NCBI RefSeq assembly: GCF_030418305.1
Contig: NZ_JAUHPX010000002.1
Coordinates: 372,001 to 436,000, forward strand
Length of the DNA: 64,000 nucleotides
Direction of reading: 5' to 3'
Source: Demequina lignilytica
GTDB lineage: Bacteria > Actinomycetota > Actinomycetes > Actinomycetales > Demequinaceae
Numbering within the stretch: position 1 is the first letter of the stretch; each line of letters starts with the position of its first letter. Below, one piece after another: positions 51,951 to 60,590 of this stretch. Below the pieces are notes generated by a model, which did no database searches, had not been told where the DNA came from, and saw nothing but the letters and a program-made list of their open reading frames with translations. The position numbers were made by a program, and so were the translations under genes.

Positions 51951-52300
51951 CGGGCTGACTGGTCCGTCATGCCTCGTAGGACCACGGATGTCACCGGTCT
52001 CACCGGCCGACCGGACACCACGGCGCCGTGTAACGATTCGATAAAGCCTGCTGCCTGAGTTGGACAACCCCCCGGGGGTCGTTGTTACGGTCGGCGAGCC
52101 GCTTCGCCTGGCTGTACCCGGCCGGCTGAGGCGTCAATGACCAGCCGAAGACCTCCTGACGCGCCCGCCCGACGCGGTGCTGCGGAGTGTGAGCAACGCC
52201 GCCCCGCGGTGTCGCCGGCGGGCCCGTGATTGCCGTCCGACGGCTGCGAGTCCCCTCGCTTGCCGAGGCCTTCGCCCACCCGAGTGAAGCCTGAGGACCC
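51951..52300 (+). promoter_or_regulatory. 350-base non-coding leader region upstream of proV
   Basis: No gene is seen here. TTGGAC at about 52060 followed by a C6G5 run and TGTTAC could be a promoter; transcription from it would give a leader of about 200 bases. Small hairpins are visible: GGCG-N8-CGCC around 52092-52107 and CCTCG-N5-CGAGG around 52254. I looked for the conserved blocks of the ydaO (c-di-AMP) riboswitch and did not find them. TGAGGA serves as the proV ribosome-binding site. An osmotic control element is plausible but unproven. Confidence 0.4.
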
Positions 52301-53593
52301 GTGAACGACGCGATCGCCTTGAAGGCGGAGGGCCTGTACAAGGTCTTCGGCCGCAATGCCGAGGCCGCCGTGGACAAGCTCCGCGCCGGCACCCCCCGAG
52401 ACCAGCTCGGCGGCGCCACCGCCGCCGTCATCGACGCCTCCTTCGAGGTCATGCGCGGCGAGATCTTCGTCGTCATGGGTCTGTCGGGCTCGGGCAAGTC
52501 GACCCTGATCCGCATGCTCAACGGGCTCCACCCCGCGACCACGGGCAGCGTCGAGATCGGCGGCGAGCCGATCACGGCGACCAGCCCGAAGCGCCTGCGC
52601 GAGGTCCGTCGCACCAAGGTCTCGATGGTATTCCAGCACTTCGCGCTGCTCCCCCACCGCACCGTGATCGACAACGTCGCCTACGGCCTGGAGATCCAGG
52701 GCATGGGCCGCGAGGAGCGGATCGCCCGCGCCCGGAAGGTCACCGAGATCGTCGGGCTCGCCGGCTGGGAGGAGAAGCACCCCGGGGAGCTCTCGGGCGG
52801 CATGCAGCAGCGCGTGGGCCTCGCCCGCGCCCTCGCGGCCGACACCGAGGTCCTGCTGATGGACGAGGCGTTCTCCGCGCTCGACCCGCTGATCCGCCGC
52901 GGCATGCAGGATCAGCTGCTCGAGCTCCAGACCGAGCTCGGCAAGACCATCATCTTCATCACCCACGACCTCAACGAGGCGATGTACATCGGCGACCGGA
53001 TCGCCGTCATGCGCGACGGGCGGATCGTCCAGATCGGCACGCCGGAGGAGATCCTCACGGACCCCGCGAACGACTACGTCGAGCAGTTCGTCCAGGACGT
53101 CGATCGGGCCAAGGTGCTCACGGCGGAGTCGGTCATGCGGCCCGCCCGCGCGGTGGTCCACACCGGTGCGGGCCCCCGTGCCGCCCTCACGCTGATGCGC
53201 GACGAGCAGGTCGCGGGCGCGTACGTGGTCAACCGCGACCGCAGCATCGTCGGTTGGGTCCGGGACCGCGACGTCTTCGACCTGGTGCGGAAGGGATCGA
53301 CCGACCTCACGCCGGCGGTCAAGCCCGACCACGGCGCCGTCCCCGCCGACACCGCGCTCGCCGACCTGTTCATCCCCTCACTCGAGGCCGCGCTCCCGCT
53401 CGGCGTCGTCGACCACCGGGACCGTCTGGTCGGCGTGATCCCGCGCGTCACTCTGCTCGCGGCGCTGGGCGGGGAGCCCGAGGCGGCCGCCACGGCCAGC
53501 CCCCGACCCGACCCGCTGCCGACCGAGATGGTCGACCAGCTGCTGGAGAGCGCCGTCGGAGCCGGCGCCGCCGACGCCAAGGAGGCCCGCTGA
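52301..53593 (+). CDS. proV: glycine betaine/proline ABC transporter, ATPase
   Basis: A 430-residue ATPase of the osmoprotectant importer. Walker A GLSGSGKST, signature LSGGMQQRVGLARAL, Walker B LLMDEAFSALDP (MDEAFSALDP is characteristic of ProV/OpuAA), and H-loop FITHDLNEAM. The last 150 residues hold a CBS pair, which in the family senses ionic strength. The next gene overlaps (TGATG). The long upstream leader may carry osmotic control. Confidence 0.96.
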   Translation: MNDAIALKAEGLYKVFGRNAEAAVDKLRAGTPRDQLGGATAAVIDASFEVMRGEIFVVMGLSGSGKSTLIRMLNGLHPATTGSVEIGGEPITATSPKRLREVRRTKVSMVFQHFALLPHRTVIDNVAYGLEIQGMGREERIARARKVTEIVGLAGWEEKHPGELSGGMQQRVGLARALAADTEVLLMDEAFSALDPLIRRGMQDQLLELQTELGKTIIFITHDLNEAMYIGDRIAVMRDGRIVQIGTPEEILTDPANDYVEQFVQDVDRAKVLTAESVMRPARAVVHTGAGPRAALTLMRDEQVAGAYVVNRDRSIVGWVRDRDVFDLVRKGSTDLTPAVKPDHGAVPADTALADLFIPSLEAALPLGVVDHRDRLVGVIPRVTLLAALGGEPEAAATASPRPDPLPTEMVDQLLESAVGAGAADAKEAR

Positions 53594-54552
53594 TGGACAT
53601 CCGCATCCCCGTCGGCTCGTGGATCAAGGACTTCTTCGACTGGCTCGAGGACACGTTCTCCTGGCTCTTCGAGGCGCTCCGCCAGCTCTTCATCTGGATG
53701 TTCGACGCCGTCGACTGGGTCTTCGCGACCCCGCCGGCGCTCGTGGTGATCGCGCTCGTCGCGGCCGCCGCCCTCCTCGCGCGCGGCTGGCGCTTCGCGC
53801 TCGGCTCCGCGATCGGCCTGCTCTTCATCATGAGCGTCAACCAGTGGGACAACGCGGTCGACTCGCTCGCGCTCGTGCTGGTCGCCGCCTTCCTGGCGGT
53901 GGTGATCTCCATCCCGCTCGGCATCTGGGCCGCCCGCAACGACACGGTCTCGGCCGTGCTCAAGCCGGTCATGGACTTCCTGCAGACCCTGCCCGCGTTC
54001 GTGTACCTCGTGCCCGCGCTCGGGCTGTTCCGCATCGGGGTCGCCCCCGGCATCATCGCCACCCTGATCTTCGCGATGGCCCCCGGCGTGCGCCTCACCG
54101 AGCTCGGCATCCGCGGCGTCGACAAGGAGGTGGTCGAGGCCGGGCAGGCGTTCGGCGCGCACCCCCGTCGCATCCTGCGCCAGATCCAGATCCCCCTCGC
54201 GATGCCGTCGATCATGGCGGGCGTCAACCAGATCATCATGCTGTCGCTCTCGATGGTGGTCATCGCCGGGCTTGTCGGCGCCGGCGGGCTCGGCGGCGAC
54301 GTGGCGCAGGCGATCTCCGCGCTCAACGTCGGGCTCGGCTTCGAGGCGGGCCTGTCGGTCGTCGTCCTCGCCATCCTGCTCGACCGCTTCACTGCATCGT
54401 TCGGCAAGGGCCTCGGCCTCTACTCGCGATGGCGCCGTGCCGCCGTCGCGAAGAAGGAGGCGGACGAGCAGGCGCGCTTCGACGCCGAGCTCGTCGAGGT
54501 CGGCGGGCCCCGTCGCTCGCCCGGCGCGGGCGGGGGCGGCGGCAGCCTCTGA
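53593..54552 (+). CDS. proW: glycine betaine/proline ABC transporter, permease
   Basis: A 319-residue permease with six to seven membrane segments. An amphipathic N-terminus rich in Phe, Trp and Asp (FFDWLEDTFSWLFEALRQLFIW) precedes the first helix, as in ProW. The binding-protein-dependent transport motif is LGIRGVDKEVVEAGQAFGAHPRRILRQIQIPLAMP. The charged C-terminal tail ends in a Gly run. It overlaps proV by one base. A GCATCGTTC variant word lies inside. Confidence 0.95.
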   Translation: MDIRIPVGSWIKDFFDWLEDTFSWLFEALRQLFIWMFDAVDWVFATPPALVVIALVAAAALLARGWRFALGSAIGLLFIMSVNQWDNAVDSLALVLVAAFLAVVISIPLGIWAARNDTVSAVLKPVMDFLQTLPAFVYLVPALGLFRIGVAPGIIATLIFAMAPGVRLTELGIRGVDKEVVEAGQAFGAHPRRILRQIQIPLAMPSIMAGVNQIIMLSLSMVVIAGLVGAGGLGGDVAQAISALNVGLGFEAGLSVVVLAILLDRFTASFGKGLGLYSRWRRAAVAKKEADEQARFDAELVEVGGPRRSPGAGGGGGSL

Positions 54553-54557
54553 CCCTT

Positions 54558-54619
54558 CGCCGCATCGTCCCGCCCGGACGATGCGGCGCCCACCCAGGCT
54601 TCGCGGCCGCAAGGCCGCG
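54558..54619 (+). terminator. double hairpin between proW and proX built on an inverted GGACGATGC pair
   Basis: First hairpin: perfect 13-bp stem, 54558-54570 with 54576-54588, 5-base loop; its stem is an inverted pair of the GGACGATGC repeat. Second hairpin: CGCGGCC-GCAA-GGCCGCG (54602-54619) with a GNRA loop. Lying inside an operon, they may stop part of the transcripts or protect RNA ends so that proW and proX levels differ. Confidence 0.75.
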
Positions 54620-54691
54620 TGCGCATCGCGGAGAAAGGACCCGGATGCGCTCACGGGCGCGGAGACACCGCGACCCGGGAAAGGAATACCA

Positions 54692-55597
54692 ATGTTCAAG
54701 CGCACTGCCACCGCGTTCGCGGTGACGGCTGCTGCGGGCCTCGTGCTCGCGGGCTGCTCGTCCTCCGAGGGCGAGGCCGCCGACGAGGCCACCTCCGGCT
54801 CCGACGCCATGGCCGGCGGCGAGCTCACCCTCGCCGTCTTCAACGGCTGGGACGAGTCGCTCGCCACCTCGCTGCTCTGGGAGAACATCCTCGAGTCCAA
54901 GGGCTACACCGTCGAGCTCGAGTACGCCGACCCCGCGGTCGTCTTCCAGGGCGTCGCGGACGGCGACTACGACATCGTCACCGACGTGTGGCTGCCCCTC
55001 ACCCACGCCTCGTACATCGAGGAGTTCGGTGACGACATGGAGGAGCTCGGCGCCTGGTTCGACTCCGCCGCGCTGACCGTGGCCGTGAACGCGGACGCGC
55101 CGATCGACTCGCTCGACGAGCTCGCCGACAACGCGGACGCCTTCGGCAACCGGATCGTCGGCATCGAGCCGGGCGCGGGCCTCACCGCCACCGTCCAGGA
55201 CGCGGTCATCCCGACCTACGGCCTCGAGGGTCTCGACTTCATCACCTCGTCGACCCCCGCGATGCTGTCGGAGCTCGACACCGCCACCTCGAACGGCGAG
55301 AACATCATCGTGACGCTGTGGGAGCCGCACTGGGCCTACGGCGCGTACGACCTCAAGAACCTCGAGGACCCCGAGGGCACGCTCGGCGAGGCCGAGAGCA
55401 TCGTGACCTACGGTCGCGCGGGCATCTCCGAGGACCTCCCCGAGGTCGCCGCGTGGCTCGGCGCGTTCACCATGGACGCCGACCACCTCTACGACCTCGA
55501 GAACCAGCTCAACGGCCAGGACGCGTCGGACTACGCGGACATCGTGTCCGAGTGGGTCGCCGCGAACCAGGAGTGGGTGGACTCGCTCACCGCGTGA
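54692..55597 (+). CDS. proX: glycine betaine/proline-binding lipoprotein
   Basis: A 301-residue substrate-binding protein of the OpuAC/ProX family. The signal peptide ends in the lipobox VLAGC, so it is a lipoprotein anchored outside. LAVFNGWDESLATSLLWENILESKGY, then VVFQGVADGDYDIVTDVWLP and LWEPHWAYGAYDLKNLEDP follow; the Trp residues in WDES, VWLP and WEPHW are the usual aromatic cage for quaternary amines. AAAGGA precedes the ATG. The mature part starts with an acidic Ser/Asp-rich linker. A terminator follows. Confidence 0.96.
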   Translation: MFKRTATAFAVTAAAGLVLAGCSSSEGEAADEATSGSDAMAGGELTLAVFNGWDESLATSLLWENILESKGYTVELEYADPAVVFQGVADGDYDIVTDVWLPLTHASYIEEFGDDMEELGAWFDSAALTVAVNADAPIDSLDELADNADAFGNRIVGIEPGAGLTATVQDAVIPTYGLEGLDFITSSTPAMLSELDTATSNGENIIVTLWEPHWAYGAYDLKNLEDPEGTLGEAESIVTYGRAGISEDLPEVAAWLGAFTMDADHLYDLENQLNGQDASDYADIVSEWVAANQEWVDSLTA

Positions 55598-55613
55598 TCC
55601 TCTCGCATCGCTG

Positions 55614-55651
55614 AGAAGGCGCCGGTCACCCTCGGGTGGCCGGCGCCTTCT
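55614..55651. terminator. terminator after proX
   Basis: Inverted repeat of 18 bp with one G-T pair, 55614-55631 with 55634-55651. It lies between proX and the convergent thioesterase gene. Confidence 0.85.
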
Positions 55652-55667
55652 GCGCGTGCGGGGCGGC

Positions 55668-56147
55668 TCAGCGGTTGCGGAAGCGCACCGGCTCGTCGAG
55701 GTGCGGGCTCCACGCCTCGCGCTCGGCCTCGGTGAGGCGCCGCGGCCGGTTGGACTCGGCGTCGATCAGCACCAGGGTGGTCGCGGCCTTGGCGTAGAGC
55801 GCGCGCGGCTCGTCGCCGGCGGGGGACCACACCTCGTAGCAGATCTCGATGCTCGCGCCGCCGAGCCGCCCGATCCACAGCTGGACGTCGAGCGGCCGGC
55901 GCAGGTACGGGATAGGCGCCAGGTACTCGATCCGCTGGGCCGCGATCAGGGTGATGGTCTCCGCGTCGGGGCCCCCGGCGATCAGGGCCGTGTGGGGCAC
56001 CTCGTGCTCCTCGGCGGCGGAGCGGTCCGCCCAGAACACGCGGATGCGCGCCTCCTCGAGGAGCCGCAGCATCTCGGCGTTGTTGACGTGCCCGTAGGCG
56101 TCGAGGTCCGACCACCGCAGCGTGATCGGCACATGGATCCGGCTCAT
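55668..56147 (-). CDS. 4HBT-family acyl-CoA thioesterase
   Basis: A 159-residue single hot-dog protein. WSDLDAYGHVNNAEMLRLLEEAR is the catalytic helix pattern of 4-hydroxybenzoyl-CoA thioesterases, with the nucleophilic Asp in DLDAYGHVNN. It should hydrolyse an acyl-CoA; the substrate is not known. TAGCGT six bases before the ATG suggests a leaderless message, although GAAGG lies immediately upstream. It is divergent from a VOC-family gene with only 39 bases between them. Confidence 0.9.
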   Translation of the reverse strand: MSRIHVPITLRWSDLDAYGHVNNAEMLRLLEEARIRVFWADRSAAEEHEVPHTALIAGGPDAETITLIAAQRIEYLAPIPYLRRPLDVQLWIGRLGGASIEICYEVWSPAGDEPRALYAKAATTLVLIDAESNRPRRLTEAEREAWSPHLDEPVRFRNR

Positions 56148-56153
56148 GCCTTC

Positions 56154-56180
56154 ACGCTAGCGCGGACCTGCACCTAGCCT
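56154..56180. promoter_or_regulatory. divergent -10 elements for the 4HBT and VOC genes
   Basis: TAGCGT on the minus strand (56159-56154) and TAGCCT on the plus strand (56175-56180) each stand six bases from their start codons, mirroring the arrangement at 11543-11563. Confidence 0.6.
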
Positions 56181-56186
56181 GGACCG

Positions 56187-56573
56187 GTGAGGTTCACGGA
56201 TCCGCAGGTCATCCTGTTCGTGGGCGACTGCGAGCGCGCGGCGCGCTTCTACGCGGCGTTCGGATTCGCCGAGACGTTCCGCAGCCCGGACGATGCGCCG
56301 GTCAAGATCGAGATGGCGATGGGCGGCTTCGCGCTCGGGCTGGCGCTGCCCGGCCCCGCCGCGGAGAGCCACGGCCTCTCCCCCGTCACCACCGGCGACC
56401 GCGCCTGCCTCACCCTCTGGACCGACAACGTCGAGGCCGCGTACGGGCTCGCGGTCGATGCGGGCGGCACGGCGCGGCGCGCGCCGCATCCCTTCCGCGA
56501 CGGGATCCTCAGCGTCGCCTTCGTCGACGACCCCGACGGGCATCCGGTCCAGCTGGTCCAGCGCGTCCGCTGA
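56187..56573 (+). CDS. VOC-family (glyoxalase/dioxygenase-like) protein
   Basis: A 128-residue vicinal-oxygen-chelate protein: VILFVGDCERAARFYAAFGFAETF starts the first beta-alpha-beta-beta-beta module, and DGILSVAFVDDPDGHPVQLVQ ends the second with the metal-site Glu position replaced by Gln. The change may mean altered metal binding. Function unknown. TAGCCT lies six bases before the GTG, so it looks leaderless. The segment SPDDAPV is encoded by a GGACGATGC word. Confidence 0.85.
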   Translation: MRFTDPQVILFVGDCERAARFYAAFGFAETFRSPDDAPVKIEMAMGGFALGLALPGPAAESHGLSPVTTGDRACLTLWTDNVEAAYGLAVDAGGTARRAPHPFRDGILSVAFVDDPDGHPVQLVQRVR

Positions 56574-56615
56574 GACGACGATGCCCGCGCCTCGGGTGAG
56601 GCGCGGGCGTCGTCG
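56574..56615. terminator. bidirectional terminator between the VOC gene and ettA
   Basis: Core stem GCCCGCGCCTC/GAGGCGCGGGC (56583-56593 with 56598-56608), loop GGGT, extended by GACGAC/GTCGTC past a small bulge. It starts at the VOC stop and ends 14 bases from the ettA stop. Confidence 0.85.
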
Positions 56616-56629
56616 ACGGGTGCTCGCGG

Positions 56630-58312
<1,683 letters not shown>

Positions 58313-58394
58313 TGCCGCTCCGTGTCTCGAGTGCGCGCGTGCGTGCCGCGCCGCATACCAGTGACCTAGCCTACGCGAGCGATGCCGGGCGCAG

Positions 58395-58410
58395 GGGCGT
58401 CCGGACGCCC
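58395..58410. terminator. palindrome after ssb
   Basis: GGGCGTCCGGACGCCC is a perfect 16-base palindrome that is nested in a wider pairing (GCCGGGCG at 58384 with CGCCCGGC at 58406). It lies 12 bases past the minus-strand ssb stop and may terminate it. Confidence 0.55.
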
Positions 58411-58422
58411 GGCACCGAGGCC

Positions 58423-58929
58423 TCACCGCACCAGGGTCGGTTCCTCGACCTCCGCATCCTCCGGCTCGTCCAGCTCCTCGCCCCCGGGGCCGTGCTCCTC
58501 CGCCTCGCCGCGCGCCGCCTCGATGGCCTCGCCCGCAGCGGTGCCGTCACCTTCGCCCATCGACTCGTCGCCGACGGCACGGGTGAACGTCGCGAAGCCT
58601 CGCGTGAGGTCGTGCCCGACGGCGGTCGCGTCGATCACCAGGTCCGTGCGCGGGCCCTTCTCCGACTCCCAGAGGTTGGTCCGCATCCTCCCGGTCACCA
58701 GCACCGGCTGGCCCTTCTCCACCGACTGCTTGATCAGGATCGCGGAGCCGCGGAACGCGCGGACCGTGAACCACTCCGTCGACCCGTCGACCCACTCGCC
58801 CCGCGCCCGGTCGAAGTACCTCGGAGTCGAGGCGAGCCGGAAGCTCGCCACCGCCGCCCCGTTCTTGCCCACGGTCAGGCGGACGTCCGTCGCCGCCCAC
58901 CCCACCACGGTCACCTGCAGCTCGTTCAT
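58423..58929 (-). CDS. ssb: single-stranded DNA-binding protein
   Basis: A 168-residue OB-fold protein: VTVVGWAATDVRLTVGKNGAAVASFRLAST and then STEWFTVRAFRGSAILIKQSVEKGQPVLVTGRMRTNLWE are the SSB core, complete to about residue 115. The tail is acidic but ends in EPTLVR and lacks the DDIPF tip that recruits repair and replication proteins. This suggests a second SSB with a special role, such as transformation or recombination, rather than the main replicative SSB. GGGAGG precedes the ATG. It follows the dynamin-like genes. Confidence 0.9.
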   Translation of the reverse strand: MNELQVTVVGWAATDVRLTVGKNGAAVASFRLASTPRYFDRARGEWVDGSTEWFTVRAFRGSAILIKQSVEKGQPVLVTGRMRTNLWESEKGPRTDLVIDATAVGHDLTRGFATFTRAVGDESMGEGDGTAAGEAIEAARGEAEEHGPGGEELDEPEDAEVEEPTLVR

Positions 58930-59072
58930 GTCTTCCTCCCTGGCGGCCGCACCGTGCGGCCGCCTCCAGGGTGGGCGGGTGGACGATGCCGCGCGGCGCC
59001 GGGCGCCGCGATCGGGGATGACGGCAGGCAGCGACGCGGGTGGGGACATCGCACGCGGCTCACCCGCGCGGG

Positions 59073-60590
59073 TCAGCGGGCGTCCGGCTCCGGTGCGCCG
59101 GCATCGCCGCGGAGGTGGGCGGGACCGTGATGCGGCCGGCCGTCGCCCTCGCCGGCGACCGGCTCCCACAGCTCGGCCGGCGCGGTGTGCGGTTCCTCGG
59201 GCTCCGCGACATGCGCGGGCACGCGTGAGTCGGGGCGGTCGCGCGGCACCTCCGGGGGTGCCTCGCTGCGGGCGAGCTCCGTGAGCTCGTCGAGGTTGCG
59301 GTAGGCCTGGTGGATGAGCTCGGTCGGGGCCACCACCAGGGGCGAGACGGCGCCGAGGACGGCGGCCCTCCCCTGCTCGACCATCCCGCGGGCGAACGCG
59401 GTCCCCTTCGCCCCGCGCCGGAAGAAGCCGCCCGCGCGCACCGGCGTCTCCCACGGGACGGCCGCGAGGGCCTCGGCGATGCGCTCGGTCAGCAGCTCCG
59501 CCGGCGCCACCGCGTCGTCGATCACGGTGCGCCACGTGACGGGCAGCCCCTCGGACGCCGCGTCGACCCAGTCGAGCCTCTCGCGCTCGACCACCTCGCG
59601 GCCCAGCCCCGCGGGCTGCGGCACCTGCTGCGCCTTGCCCGCCACCACCAGCGCCGCCGCCTGCGCGCGCGCGTCGACACCGGCCGCGGCCGTCAGCGCC
59701 GCGACGAGCTCCGCGACGTCGGGCAGGACCGGCTCCGCGTCACGCGCCAGCGCGCGCTCGAGCGTCCGGCCGGCCTCGACCAGGTCGGCGGCCACCGCGT
59801 CGGCGGCGACCGAGCGCGCCTCCACGGCGCCCTCGAGCTCCGCGCGCAGCACGTCCACCCCCTGGCCGGTGCGCGCGCTCACCGGCATGACCGGGACGGA
59901 GTGCATCCCGTCCTCCGCCAGCAGACGCTGCAGGTCGCGCGCGACGTTCCAGCCGTCCTCGGTGGTGAGCCGGTCCACGTGGTTGAGCACCACCAGCGAC
60001 GGCTGGCCATGGTCGGAGGCGACGCGCAGGTAGCCGTCGTGGATCGCGTGGTCGGCGTACTTCTGCGGGTCGACCACCCACAGCAGCAGGTCGACCATGG
60101 GGATCATGCGGTCCACGGTCGCGCGGTTGTGCGCGTTGACCGAGTCGTGGTCGGGCAGGTCCAGCAGGATCAGGCCGCCGAGCGCCGGATCCGCATCCGC
60201 CTCCGGCGCCTGCGCGCGCACCAGCCGACGCTGCGGAGCGACGCCGAGCCAGTCGAGCAGCGCCTGAGCGGGGTCGGGGCCCCAGACCGCCGCACTGACC
60301 TCGGAGGTGGTGGGGCGCGCGACGCCGGGCACCGCGAAGGACATGCCGGCGAGCGCGTTGAACAGGGTCGACTTGCCGGACCCCGTGCCGCCCGCGAGCG
60401 CGACCACCGTCCAGTCGATGCCGAGCCGGAGCCGCTCCTCGCAGCGGTCGATCGTCGCCTCGAGCTCGCGGCGCACGTCGCCGGGGATCGCCGCGCGGGC
60501 CCACGTGAGGGACGAGCGCAGGCGCTCGACCCGCTCGCGCAGCACGGAGGTCTCGTCGCGGGGCGCCAGGTGGTCGAAGCTCACGCTCAC
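59073..60590 (-). CDS. dynamin-like GTPase, second gene of the pair
   Basis: A 505-residue GTPase. The P-loop is AGGTGSGKSTLFNALAG (G1), a conserved Thr/Ser lies in PTTSEVSA (G2), DLPDHDSV is G3 and LNHVD G4. The middle part is helical; near the C-terminus FFRRGAKGTAFARG and a hydrophobic patch (AVLGAVSPLVV) could contact membrane. The last 90 residues are charged and disordered. It overlaps the upstream GTPase gene by four bases (GTGA). Paired dynamin-like proteins of actinobacteria, such as DynA/DynB, work at septa; that link is inferred. Confidence 0.83.
   Translation of the reverse strand: MSVSFDHLAPRDETSVLRERVERLRSSLTWARAAIPGDVRRELEATIDRCEERLRLGIDWTVVALAGGTGSGKSTLFNALAGMSFAVPGVARPTTSEVSAAVWGPDPAQALLDWLGVAPQRRLVRAQAPEADADPALGGLILLDLPDHDSVNAHNRATVDRMIPMVDLLLWVVDPQKYADHAIHDGYLRVASDHGQPSLVVLNHVDRLTTEDGWNVARDLQRLLAEDGMHSVPVMPVSARTGQGVDVLRAELEGAVEARSVAADAVAADLVEAGRTLERALARDAEPVLPDVAELVAALTAAAGVDARAQAAALVVAGKAQQVPQPAGLGREVVERERLDWVDAASEGLPVTWRTVIDDAVAPAELLTERIAEALAAVPWETPVRAGGFFRRGAKGTAFARGMVEQGRAAVLGAVSPLVVAPTELIHQAYRNLDELTELARSEAPPEVPRDRPDSRVPAHVAEPEEPHTAPAELWEPVAGEGDGRPHHGPAHLRGDAGAPEPDAR

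Noticed and set aside
51951-52300. ydaO-type c-di-AMP riboswitch before proV
   Set aside because: I looked for the conserved GGGGAC and GACAGCUAACCUCGUAAGC-like blocks; only a weak CCGACGGCUG resemblance was seen.
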